From positions 1 to 5,126 of the forward strand of contig QNBZ01000122.1 of assembly GCA_003644295.1 (NCBI GenBank): a stretch of 5,126 nucleotides of DNA. Reading direction: 5' to 3'. The translations under genes were made by a program, and so were the position numbers. Shown here piece by piece: positions 1-5,126 of this stretch. The DNA comes from Planctomycetota bacterium. Its GTDB lineage: Bacteria > Planctomycetota > Phycisphaerae > Sedimentisphaerales > Anaerobacaceae. Within the stretch, counting starts at the first letter, position 1, and each line of letters starts with the position of its first letter. The notes below the pieces were generated by a model that was not told where the DNA came from, ran no database searches, and saw nothing but the letters and a program-made list of their open reading frames with translations.

Positions 1-510
1 AAGACGGCTCTTACTACGGCAGAGTTGCTTGAGCCGGTCCCGAAAAGTATTATCTTGGCGTCTTTGACGAACAACCTGCCGACAGGGGTGTCGCTTTTAC
101 GGCTGAAGCTTATTCAAAAAAAGCCGAAGCTGACCAGGGCGCGCAGGAATGTTGCAGCGGGCAGTAAGAGTAAGTACGAGGTGCAGCAGGCAAAAAAAGC
201 TGCGGCAGCGCAGCCGAAGACCTCGCCAGAGAAGTTGTTGGAAACGCATATAGATATTAAAGGTATCGCTCCGAGCGACCTTGAGGTTGCGTCCTATATT
301 GAGCGATTAGGTAACTCAAGATTGCTGGACAGGGTAACGCTGGTGGAGTCAAAAGAATTCAAAATTCAAAATTCGAAGTTCAAAACTACGGAAACATTTA
401 GGCAATTTGAGTTGACTGCAATGCTCATAAAAGGGGGCCGTCTTACCGATGAGGATATACAAAATGTGAAGGCGTTGTGTGTTAAACAAGACACAGGACG
501 AGAATTATGA
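1..510 (+). CDS. pilN: PilN-like type IV pilus inner-membrane assembly protein, 3' part (5' end outside window)
   Basis: The frame is open from base 1, so the gene starts upstream; 169 residues are visible. The TTG at 25 is only an internal Leu codon. PilN is a bitopic inner-membrane protein whose periplasmic domain pairs with PilO in the alignment complex that joins motor and platform to the secretin. What remains is the periplasmic part: a stretch around residues 9-38 (LLEPVPKSI, then NNLPTGVSL) typical of the PilN segment 'on which subunits assemble', an Ala/Lys/Gln-rich linker at about 50-75, then a ferredoxin-like half beginning near THIDIKGIAPSD and closing with a FELTAML strand. The N-terminal cytoplasmic PilM-binding motif and membrane helix are not in the window. 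The stop overlaps the pilO start by 4 bases (ATGA). An AATTCAA repeat adds an FKIQNSKFK-like stretch at residues 120-128. The assignment rests on family style and on the following pilO. Confidence 0.8.
   Translation, partial: KTALTTAELLEPVPKSIILASLTNNLPTGVSLLRLKLIQKKPKLTRARRNVAAGSKSKYEVQQAKKAAAAQPKTSPEKLLETHIDIKGIAPSDLEVASYIERLGNSRLLDRVTLVESKEFKIQNSKFKTTETFRQFELTAMLIKGGRLTDEDIQNVKALCVKQDTGREL
356..383. repeat. Heptanucleotide tandem repeat (AATTCAA x4) inside pilN
   Basis: Four consecutive 7-base units lie at 356-362 (AATTCAA), 363-369 (AATTCAA), 370-376 (AATTCGA) and 377-383 (AGTTCAA): two perfect copies followed by two with one change each. Because 3 x 7 = 21, the repeat stays open and is read as FKIQNSK followed by FK. 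It falls in a loop of the PilN periplasmic domain, between a VTLVESKE strand and the next FELTAML strand, where extra residues should be tolerated. From memory, TTTTGAA/AATTCAA-type repeats and the peptide they encode are widespread in some cyanobacterial and environmental genomes; I cannot verify this here. Confidence 0.8.
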
Positions 511-1034
511 CAAGTGGTTTAAGAAAAACTGTATTTTTCGTTTTGCTGTTAGGACTGACTTATCTTGCCTGGCGTTATATGATTAAGCCGGCTAACAGTA
601 GTTGTGCCGAGCAGCGTACTCGGCTCGAGAAGAAATCGGCCAAATTAGCCGAGTTTGAAAAGGCAACTGCGGCAGCAGAGGGCCTAAATAAGCAGCTTGA
701 GCAATTGCAGGATGCGATAGATTTTTTTGAAAGCAAACTGCCATCCACAAGCGAGGTTCACAAGGTTCTGGAGCAGGTTACCGTAATTGCGCAAAAGCAG
801 GGCCTGACGCCCAAAACAATTCGAGCGCTAAAGAAGAAAGACAACAGCGGCTACATAGAGCAGCCGTTGAGGATGGAATTGGTGGGAAATTTTAAGTCGT
901 TTTACTCGTTCCTTCTGGAGCTGGAGAGACTGCCGCGGATAATGAAAATCCGTGAGCTCGAGTTGAACAAGCAAAAGAAACAGCAGGGCCGGATAGTGGC
1001 TGACTTCGTAGTGAGTATATTTTTTCAGAGTTGA
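507..1034 (+). CDS. pilO: PilO-like type IV pilus inner-membrane assembly protein
   Basis: This 175-residue protein has the PilO plan: a short basic N-terminus, one membrane helix at about residues 8-26 (VFFVLLLGLTYLAWRYMI), a charged coiled coil at about 35-80, and a periplasmic ferredoxin-like domain at about 85-175 (LEQVTVIAQKQGL helix, PLRMELVGNF strand, SFLLELERLPRIM helix, then paired terminal strands). PilO forms heterodimers with PilN and binds the PilP-type protein, setting the alignment complex in the periplasm. It is somewhat shorter than the proteobacterial protein, mostly in the linker. The ATG start overlaps the pilN stop (ATGA), and an AGGA at 495-498 lies 8 bases upstream, so start and coupling are well supported. 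The GspM/T2SS family is the alternative, but pilT nearby favours a pilus. PilO proteins diverge strongly in sequence, so the call rests on architecture and position. Confidence 0.82.
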   Translation: MTSGLRKTVFFVLLLGLTYLAWRYMIKPANSSCAEQRTRLEKKSAKLAEFEKATAAAEGLNKQLEQLQDAIDFFESKLPSTSEVHKVLEQVTVIAQKQGLTPKTIRALKKKDNSGYIEQPLRMELVGNFKSFYSFLLELERLPRIMKIRELELNKQKKQQGRIVADFVVSIFFQS

Positions 1035-1066
1035 TAAGCCGTGAACTTTTTAACTTTTGATGGTCT

Positions 1067-1771
1067 ATGAAAATGTTATCTTTTCTGCAAAACCTTGATA
1101 GTGAATGGCTCAAGCGGCGACAGGGGCAAACGAAGCAAAAGCCATCCGATAACCCTGATGTGCAATCGGATTCGCCGGATGCACGGCAGGAGCGGGACTA
1201 TCTTACCACAGCGGCTCACCGAAGACAGGTTCGCAGAAGCACGATAATGCTTGCCGTTTTATTTGGGTTCGGCCTGTTGTGTCTTTGCTTTATGATAAAC
1301 AAAAGCGTTCCTCACACAGCAGCAGGAACAACCGTAAGTGATGAAGAAAAACAGGTTGGGATAGCGTTGCAGAAACTTACCGGCGTCAGCTCGGAGATGT
1401 CTAACCGTATGGACGATATAGTTGAGAAGTTTTATCAGTTCAGCGATGTTCACCAAGTACAGGTTGATGAGCTGGTGAAAAATCCGTTCAAGAGGGAGAT
1501 ATTTCTGGCTGATTCAAGAGGGAACTACGGAACCGGCAAATCCAGCATCGCTCCTGAAGTGCAAAGGCAGCGGCAGTTGAGGAATCGAGCCGAGAGCATG
1601 CAGCTTTTGAGTATTATGCAGTCGGGACAGGCAGGGGCATGCTGTATGATTGACGACAAAATCCTCTACGAGGGAGATTCGATAAATGGTTTCAGGGTAA
1701 GCCAAATAGGCAATAATTTTGTTAAGCTGAAGGCGGAGGACTTTGAAACAGTATTGAAGTTATCAGAATGA
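1067..1771 (+). CDS. Bitopic membrane protein with PilP/GspC-like C-terminal domain
   Basis: This 234-residue protein is not a close match to any family I can name. It has a charged cytoplasmic N-terminus (1-58) ending in a basic HRRQVRRS patch, one membrane helix at about 60-77, a predicted periplasmic linker, and a C-terminal module at about 180-232. The positive-inside rule places the C-terminus in the periplasm. The module follows the PilP/GspC homology-region pattern: LLSIM, then a strand ending in IDDKILYEGD (D204), then INGFRVSQI and a V-x-L strand. A KNPF segment (N139-F141) before it recalls the D/N-P-F motif of PilP proteins. In PilP and GspC this module contacts the secretin and PilN/PilO or GspL/M. 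It lacks a lipobox, unlike PilP, so its topology is that of GspC. There is a Cys192-Cys193 pair. No clear Shine-Dalgarno precedes the ATG at 1067; an in-frame stop at 1058 rules out a longer form, and ATG 1073 is an alternative. The gene lies 32 bases after pilO and overlaps pilB by 4. Confidence 0.65.
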   Translation: MKMLSFLQNLDSEWLKRRQGQTKQKPSDNPDVQSDSPDARQERDYLTTAAHRRQVRRSTIMLAVLFGFGLLCLCFMINKSVPHTAAGTTVSDEEKQVGIALQKLTGVSSEMSNRMDDIVEKFYQFSDVHQVQVDELVKNPFKREIFLADSRGNYGTGKSSIAPEVQRQRQLRNRAESMQLLSIMQSGQAGACCMIDDKILYEGDSINGFRVSQIGNNFVKLKAEDFETVLKLSE

Positions 1772-3693
1772 AACTGCCATTTACATTTGAGAAAAAGTGG
1801 AAAAAGTCCAGAGCTTCATCGGAACCGAAAACCGCTGTCGGCGACGATGGAACAACGGAACGGTACTGCCCTGATAATCAGCCGATACCCGGATTGAGCG
1901 ACCTTTATTCTCCGGAGATGGGCGGACCGGATTCTCAAACATCCGCTATGCCGTTTATAGACCACTCGCATGCGTATGATATTGCTGATGTCCTGCTGAA
2001 TATGGGCAAACTTACGTTCGAGCAATACACACAATTCCGTCAGGGCCGTGTTCACGATGGAGGCGATATCGAGCATATCCTGCTGGCCGATGGGTTTGTT
2101 GGCGCTGATGATATTTTAATGGCCAAGGCCGAGCTGTATGCTCTGGAGTTCAGACACATAGAGCCGGACGAGGTTGACAAAGTCGCTTTTGGGAAACTCG
2201 ACATTGATTTTATAAAAAGCAATTTAATTTGCCCGATAGCAATAGAAGAAAATACCCTGGTTGTTGCAACTTCTGAGCCGGAAAACATTTTTGCAATAGA
2301 GGATGCTAAAAGATATACGCAGATGGAACTGCGGGTGGTAGTCTGCAGCGCAGAAGACATTAAGGCGGTTTGCGATTCGCTGAATGATGAAAAAACTGAT
2401 TACAGCTTTGACGACATCATCAGCGATATGACCGAGGTGGAAGTTGTTAATGGCAAGGAGACAGAAATCTCTGAAGACCTCGAAGAAATGGCAAGCCAGT
2501 CGCCTGTTATTAAATTCGTCAATTTCCTGATTAGCAATGCTGTCCATGAGGGTGCCAGCGACATTCACATTGAGCCGAAAGATAATTTCACGAAAATAAG
2601 GTATCGTATAGACGGTGCGCTTTTTGAGATAATGCAGCCACCGTTAAATATGCATCCTGCGATTGTTTCGCGCATTAAAATTATGTCTAACCTTGATATT
2701 TCGGAGAGACGACTTCCGCAGGACGGGAAAATTGCTGTTACCGTTGGCGGCAGAAGAATTGATTTACGTGTTTCCACACTGCCGATAAATAACGGCGAGA
2801 AAGTGGTCATCCGCGTTCTGGACAGTAACTCGATTATGCGCGGGCCTGAACAGTTGGGTATGGAGCCGGATGTAATGGCCGCTTTCGACGAACAAATAGC
2901 ATTGCCTCATGGCATTTTGCTTGTTACAGGCCCTACCGGTTCCGGCAAAAGCACAACTTTATACTCTGCTCTTCGCCAGATGGACGGGGACAAATTGAAT
3001 ATTTCGACAGTTGAAGACCCTGTGGAGTATGAACTTGATTTTTGCAATCAGGTTCAAACGAACGAGAAGGTAGGGCTTGACTTTGCCTCGGCGTTGAGGA
3101 GTTTGCTGCGGCAGGACCCTGACATCATAATGATTGGCGAAATCAGAGATAACGAGACGGCTCGGATAGCAGTACAGGCGGCCTTGACGGGGCATTTGGT
3201 GCTTTCGACTCTGCACACGAATGATGCGGCAAGTAGTATTACCCGGCTGGTCAATATCGGCGTTGATGCGTACTTGATAGCGGCGTCACTGAACGCTGTA
3301 CTGGCTCAGCGGCTGGTCAGAAAGATATGCCCGAAGTGTAAAGAGGTATACCACGTACCGGAGAATATGCGCAAATATGTGCGGAAGGCAGGAGTCAAGC
3401 CGGAGCAGCTTTTTCACGGCGCAGGTTGTGATTACTGCAGAGGCTCAGGTTATATGGGCAGAGTAGGTATTTACGAACTGCTGGTTATTGATGAGACGTT
3501 CCGCGATATGATTAACAAGGACCCATCGGTCAGCAATATGCGACGCACATTTTACGAAAGCGGCCGGCCCTGTTTGTTCGATGACGGAATTAAAAAAGTA
3601 AAGCAGGGCCTGACGACAATAGAAGAAGTTCTGCGCGTAACCGAGGTGTATGGCCGAACTGAGGAGGAAGTTTTCGTCGAAAATATCAAGTAG
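1768..3693 (+). CDS. pilB: PilB/GspE-family type IV pilus extension ATPase
   Basis: This 641-residue hexameric ATPase would power pilin polymerisation from the cytoplasmic face of the platform. In order it has a polar, Pro/Ser-rich N-terminal extension (1-68), an MshEN-like domain (about 70-200), the N2 domain with ASDIHIEP (263-270) and RYRIDG (278-283), and the RecA-like domain. The catalytic set is complete: Walker A GPTGSGKST (388-396, Lys394), Asp box EDPVE (416-420), Walker B DPDIIMIGEIRD (450-461, Glu458) and His box GHLVLSTLHT (475-484, His476 and His483). Two CxxC pairs, C521/C524 and C554/C557, form the zinc-binding tetracysteine site usual in PilB/GspE and absent from PilT. The ATG overlaps the stop of the previous gene (ATGA), and no good Shine-Dalgarno is seen, so coupling is likely. 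GspE is the alternative name; pilT and pilC next door favour PilB. Confidence 0.95.
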   Translation: MKLPFTFEKKWKKSRASSEPKTAVGDDGTTERYCPDNQPIPGLSDLYSPEMGGPDSQTSAMPFIDHSHAYDIADVLLNMGKLTFEQYTQFRQGRVHDGGDIEHILLADGFVGADDILMAKAELYALEFRHIEPDEVDKVAFGKLDIDFIKSNLICPIAIEENTLVVATSEPENIFAIEDAKRYTQMELRVVVCSAEDIKAVCDSLNDEKTDYSFDDIISDMTEVEVVNGKETEISEDLEEMASQSPVIKFVNFLISNAVHEGASDIHIEPKDNFTKIRYRIDGALFEIMQPPLNMHPAIVSRIKIMSNLDISERRLPQDGKIAVTVGGRRIDLRVSTLPINNGEKVVIRVLDSNSIMRGPEQLGMEPDVMAAFDEQIALPHGILLVTGPTGSGKSTTLYSALRQMDGDKLNISTVEDPVEYELDFCNQVQTNEKVGLDFASALRSLLRQDPDIIMIGEIRDNETARIAVQAALTGHLVLSTLHTNDAASSITRLVNIGVDAYLIAASLNAVLAQRLVRKICPKCKEVYHVPENMRKYVRKAGVKPEQLFHGAGCDYCRGSGYMGRVGIYELLVIDETFRDMINKDPSVSNMRRTFYESGRPCLFDDGIKKVKQGLTTIEEVLRVTEVYGRTEEEVFVENIK

Positions 3694-3717
3694 GTTGAAA
3701 ACAAAAAATTCTTTGAT

Positions 3718-3721
3718 GGAG
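3718..3721 (+). promoter_or_regulatory. Ribosome binding site of pilT
   Basis: GGAG lies 7 bases before the ATG at 3729. An in-frame TGA at 3714-3716 rules out a longer pilT, so this site fixes the start. It is one of the few clear Shine-Dalgarno sequences in the window, which suggests that pilT is initiated independently rather than only by coupling to pilB 35 bases upstream. Confidence 0.75.
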
Positions 3722-3728
3722 TTGTGAT

Positions 3729-4871
3729 ATGACAGATGTGAAAATTGTATTGGCAAAGGCGATAGAGAATGGCGCAAGCGATGTACACATCAACGTTGGG
3801 ATGCCACCGATAATCCGAAGAAACACAGAATTGCTCAATATGGAATTTCCCGCCGTCAGCGATGAGCAGGCAAAGGAAATGGTTGTCGATATGGTAGGTG
3901 CTGACAGGTTTAAGGAATTTAAGGAAAAAAGAGACCTTGATTTTTCGACGGCACTCGACGACGGTCATCGGTTCCGTGTTAACGCTCATTATCAGCGGGA
4001 TACGATTGCGCTCTCATTTAGAGTGATTCCGAACCGGATACCCTCGATAGACCAACTGCACCTGCCGGAGATGGTCAATGCACTCACTGATTTACCGAGG
4101 GGCTTGGTGCTGGTAACGGGCCATACCGGTTCAGGTAAAAGCACGACGCTGGCTGCAATGATAGAATTGATAAACACAAAATATAAAAAACGTATAGTTA
4201 CGCTGGAGGACCCCGTGGAATACGTTTTGAATAATAAAATGAGTATGATAGAGCAGCGTGAAATTGGTTTTGATTGTCTGGAGTTCGCATCGGGCCTTCG
4301 ACACGTGTTGCGTCAGGACCCCGATATAATTATGGTAGGTGAAATGCGGGATTTGGAAACCACAAGCGCAACCATCACCGCTGCTGAAACAGGACACCTT
4401 GTCTTTAGTACACTGCACACAATCAACGCTCCGCAGACTATTGAGCGTATTATAGATATATACCCGGCAAATCAGCAAAATCAGATTCGCACAATGCTGG
4501 CCAACACGATACAGGCGGTTATCTCGCAGACATTGTTCAGACGCATAGATGAACAGGGAATGGTGCCGTGTACAGAGGTGTTGCTGTCAACGTCCGCTGT
4601 GAAGAATTGTATTCGTGAGAACAGAATATACGAAATACCAAATATTATCGAGACCTCCCGCAGGATTGGTATGCATAATATGGACAACAGCATCGCCGAG
4701 AGGTATTTCGAGGGCTTCATAGGCAGAGAAGATGCGATTATGCGTTCAAGCAATCCGGACAAGATGAGCAAATTGCTTACCCATAAACGGCGTTCGGACG
4801 AAATAGTACAACGGCGTGAAGTCGCCCAGCCGCCTGAACGCAGCCGAGCCGGGGTAATAAGCGGCAGATAA
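3729..4871 (+). CDS. pilT: PilT-family type IV pilus retraction ATPase
   Basis: This 380-residue hexameric ATPase would drive pilus depolymerisation and twitching. The N-terminal PAS-like domain carries ASDVHI (16-21) and RFRVN (81-85). The RecA-like core has Walker A GHTGSGKST (131-139, Lys137), Asp box EDPVE (160-164), Walker B DPDIIMVGEMRD (197-208, Glu205) and His box GHLVFSTLHT (222-231, His223 and His230). The helix with IERIIDIYP follows, then AVKNCIRE (290-297), the counterpart of the PilT-specific AIRNLIRE motif needed for retraction. No tetracysteine site is present, which separates it from PilB. Two oddities are His132 where Pro is usual in Walker A, and the Ile-to-Val, Arg-to-Lys and Leu-to-Cys changes in AVKNCIRE. 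The C-terminus from about 345 is a basic, probably disordered tail, making the protein longer than the usual ~345 residues. PilU is a possible alternative, but this is the only PilT-like gene seen. It sits 35 bases after pilB. Confidence 0.94.
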   Translation: MTDVKIVLAKAIENGASDVHINVGMPPIIRRNTELLNMEFPAVSDEQAKEMVVDMVGADRFKEFKEKRDLDFSTALDDGHRFRVNAHYQRDTIALSFRVIPNRIPSIDQLHLPEMVNALTDLPRGLVLVTGHTGSGKSTTLAAMIELINTKYKKRIVTLEDPVEYVLNNKMSMIEQREIGFDCLEFASGLRHVLRQDPDIIMVGEMRDLETTSATITAAETGHLVFSTLHTINAPQTIERIIDIYPANQQNQIRTMLANTIQAVISQTLFRRIDEQGMVPCTEVLLSTSAVKNCIRENRIYEIPNIIETSRRIGMHNMDNSIAERYFEGFIGREDAIMRSSNPDKMSKLLTHKRRSDEIVQRREVAQPPERSRAGVISGR

Positions 4872-4872
4872 C

Positions 4873-4877
4873 AAAGG
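4873..4877 (+). promoter_or_regulatory. Probable ribosome binding site of pilC
   Basis: AAAGG ends 11 bases before the ATG at 4889, a rather long spacing. The TAA in frame at 4880-4882 means that ATG 4889 is the most upstream possible start. The site lies just past the pilT stop. Confidence 0.5.
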
Positions 4878-4888
4878 TATAAAAATAT

Positions 4889-5126
4889 ATGTTTGAAACA
4901 CAGCACATAGAGACACAAAATTACGAAGGCGCAGCGGCCATTGCAGAGACATCGGATAGAAAAAGAGAACTAAACTCTATTCGCGATTTCCGAATAGAGT
5001 TTGGTCCGAGCAGGAAAGACATTCTTAGTTTTACAAATCAGATTGCGGTTATGGTCCGTGCTGGTATGAGCATTACGGATTCTCTTGGTGCGATAGCCGA
5101 GCAGCAGCAGAACAGAAAATTCAAGG
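4889..5126 (+). CDS. pilC: PilC/GspF-family type IV pilus platform protein, 5' part (3' end outside window)
   Basis: Seventy-nine codons are visible before the window ends. PilC is the polytopic inner-membrane platform that PilB and PilT act on from below. Residues 1-41 are polar and not conserved in any way I recognise. From about residue 42 the start of the first T2SSF domain is clear: KDILSFTNQIAVMVRAG followed by MSITDSLGAIAEQ, matching the pattern in which F-x-x-Q-x-A-x-M-x-x-AG is followed by L-x-x-x-L. The domain begins earlier than in proteobacterial PilC, so the N-terminal leader is short. No membrane helix is reached yet. The gene follows pilT by 17 bases. An unusually strong hairpin lies at codons 27-39, in the leader before the conserved domain. 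Confidence 0.88.
   Translation, partial: MFETQHIETQNYEGAAAIAETSDRKRELNSIRDFRIEFGPSRKDILSFTNQIAVMVRAGMSITDSLGAIAEQQQNRKFK
4969..5005. repeat. Near-perfect 15-bp inverted repeat inside the 5' coding region of pilC
   Basis: The left arm, 4969-4983 (ACTAAACTCTATTCG), pairs with the right arm, 4991-5005 (CGAATAGAGTTTGGT), around a 7-base loop (CGATTTC, 4984-4990). The inner 12 pairs are perfect; the outer three are U-G, C-G and A-U in RNA. It lies about 80 bases after the pilC ATG, in codons 27-39, and there is no U-tract after it, so it is not a typical intrinsic terminator. It encodes part of the non-conserved PilC leader (LNSIRDFRIEFGP). Its role is unknown; it could be an RNA structure acting on translation or processing, or a small inserted palindrome. 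Confidence 0.85.

Noticed and set aside
25..27. TTG at 25 as the start of the first gene
   Set aside because: The frame is open to base 1 and the upstream codons continue the same protein style, so this is an internal Leu of a gene cut by the window edge.
618..654. Inverted repeat ACTCGGCT / AGCCGAGT with a 21-base loop in pilO
   Set aside because: Only 8 bp with a long loop, inside a Lys/Glu/Ala-rich coiled coil where similar codons recur; this is plausible by chance.
1035..1066. Regulatory element between pilO and the pilP-like gene
   Set aside because: The 32 bases show only a T-rich stretch, with no stem-loop and no Shine-Dalgarno; nothing can be supported.
3694..3728. Possible terminator or promoter between pilB and pilT
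   Set aside because: The 35-base gap is A-rich but has no stem followed by a U-tract and no convincing -35/-10 pair; only the pilT ribosome binding site is supported.
3552..3989. Minus-strand open frame of 145 codons across the pilB/pilT junction
   Set aside because: It runs antisense to two well-supported ATPase genes and its translation shows no domain. The other minus-strand frames, such as 4481-4918, 4131-4478 and 2224-2568, were rejected for the same reason.
2929..4160. Similar nucleotide stretches shared by pilB and pilT around Walker A (2929 and 4119) and Walker B (3115 and 4317)
   Set aside because: The similarity follows conserved protein motifs of paralogous ATPases and changes at third codon positions; it is not a recent duplication or a DNA repeat.

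Overview
The window is a compact, single-strand operon for a type IV pilus machine. It is cut at both ends and runs left to right: pilN (3' part), pilO, an unnamed bitopic gene with a PilP/GspC-like C-terminus, pilB (extension ATPase), pilT (retraction ATPase) and the first 79 codons of pilC (platform protein). Nothing is credibly encoded on the minus strand. No tRNA, rRNA, CRISPR array, insertion sequence, promoter or terminator is visible. The longest gap between genes is 35 bases.

The likely source is an environmental bacterium of the Planctomycetota, perhaps a Phycisphaerae or Sedimentisphaerales-type lineage. This is an inference from the style of the PilN and PilO proteins, the pilN-O-(P)-B-T-C order, the medium GC content and the weak or absent Shine-Dalgarno sequences before some genes. 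No marker gene in the window proves it.

Layout: 1-1771 holds the inner-membrane alignment subcomplex (PilN, PilO and the PilP/GspC-like protein). Bases 1768-4871 hold the two hexameric motor ATPases. Bases 4889-5126 hold the start of the inner-membrane platform that the motors would act on. The joints are tight: ATGA overlaps of 4 bases at pilN/pilO and at pilP-like/pilB, then gaps of 32, 35 and 17 bases. This fits one transcript with translational coupling. The PilN/PilO/PilP-like complex would link the platform and motors to an outer-membrane secretin. The secretin, the pilins, the prepilin peptidase and PilM are not in the window.

The biology is mostly known. The points worth a second look are: a near-perfect 15-bp hairpin inside the 5' coding region of pilC; a heptanucleotide tandem repeat read in frame inside pilN; a PilP-position protein built like GspC (membrane anchor, no lipobox); a PilB N-terminal domain that keeps the spacing of the MshEN c-di-GMP motif but has Asp where Arg is expected in both copies; and a PilT with unusual Walker A and AIRNLIRE-type motifs. 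I see no wholly new system here.
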